Positions 63,896 through 64,000 of a DNA stretch of 64,000 nt are shown here, piece after piece (position 1 is the first letter of the stretch; every line of letters begins with the position of its first letter). The translations under genes were made by a program, and so were the position numbers. Source of the stretch: an uncultured Blautia sp. (lineage in GTDB: Bacteria; Bacillota; Clostridia; Lachnospirales; Lachnospiraceae); assembly GCA_934364795.1 (NCBI GenBank), contig CAKRMK010000014.1, forward strand, positions 10,773 through 74,772. The letters are read 5' to 3'. Below the pieces are notes generated by a model. That model was given only the letters and a program-made list of their open reading frames with translations, did not search any database and was not told the DNA's origin.

Positions 63896-64000
63896 TTATT
63901 CAACGGTATATTTGTCGATGATTTCCATAACGCTGTCAAGAGCAGCTCCGTCAGCATGGATATTGAGGTCGATCGGTTTGGATAAATCCAGGCTGAAGAT
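63896..64000 (-). CDS. C-terminal end of an unknown protein (cut by window edge)
   Basis: The last 34 codons and stop of a minus-strand gene, reading FSLDLSKPIDLNIHADG and ending DKYTVE. The good terminator right after it supports a real gene. Too little is visible to name the family. Confidence 0.6.
   Translation of the reverse strand: MFSLDLSKPIDLNIHADGAALDSVMEIIDKYTVE

Overview
The window looks like a low-GC Firmicutes chromosome, most likely a gut Lachnospiraceae of the Blautia/Ruminococcus type. This rests on sigma-A promoters and AGGAGG ribosome sites, a CIRCE-controlled hrcA-grpE-dnaK-dnaJ operon, ABC sugar transporters paired with YesM/YesN-type two-component systems, QueT, and Lachnospiraceae mobile-element families such as DUF5688 and DUF6462. 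The genus is an inference.

Layout. 1-7.5 kb: a sugar locus with a divergent sensor kinase (cut by the window edge), a solute-binding protein, two permeases, a GH65 disaccharide phosphorylase and a HAD phosphatase. 7.8-8.4 kb: queT with a preQ1-I-like riboswitch leader. 8.4-26.6 kb: an integrative and mobilizable element carrying an Xre regulator, a frameshifted membrane-protein gene, a secreted MORN protein, two DUF5688 paralogues around a phage-type recombination module (YqaJ exonuclease and Rad52-like annealing protein), a PDDEXK/Rpn protein, a resolvase, a MobC/mini-relaxase pair, a Sel1 protein with a 39-bp tandem repeat, a replication-like P-loop protein, an excisionase and a tyrosine integrase. 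A 146-bp copy of the queT promoter and aptamer flanks it on both sides.

26.7-38.6 kb is a scrapyard with live genes inside: a phage Rha fragment, a type I toxin-antitoxin locus, a decayed uvrB copy, a complete second sugar locus (GH2 enzyme, two permeases, binding protein, response regulator, sensor kinase), a fragment of hrcA, palindromic MITE-like repeats, and the tail of a second integrative element whose integrase 3' end nearly matches the first. The uvrB' and hrcA' fragments keep the order and orientation of the intact uvrB and hrcA at 50-54 kb, pointing to an old duplication or a single-crossover integration.

38.6-50.4 kb: a LysR gene with two Nramp-like transporters that lack the metal-binding DPGN motif, followed by a seven-gene run of unassigned catabolism (M20 hydrolase, Gfo/Idh oxidoreductase, M29-like protein, two aminotransferases, aspartate dehydrogenase-like protein, AlsS-like TPP enzyme). 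50.4-64 kb is housekeeping: uvrB, a LOG-family protein, the heat-shock operon, a PAP2 protein, prmA-rsmE, and a cysteine desulfurase with thiI. I saw no tRNA, rRNA or CRISPR array.
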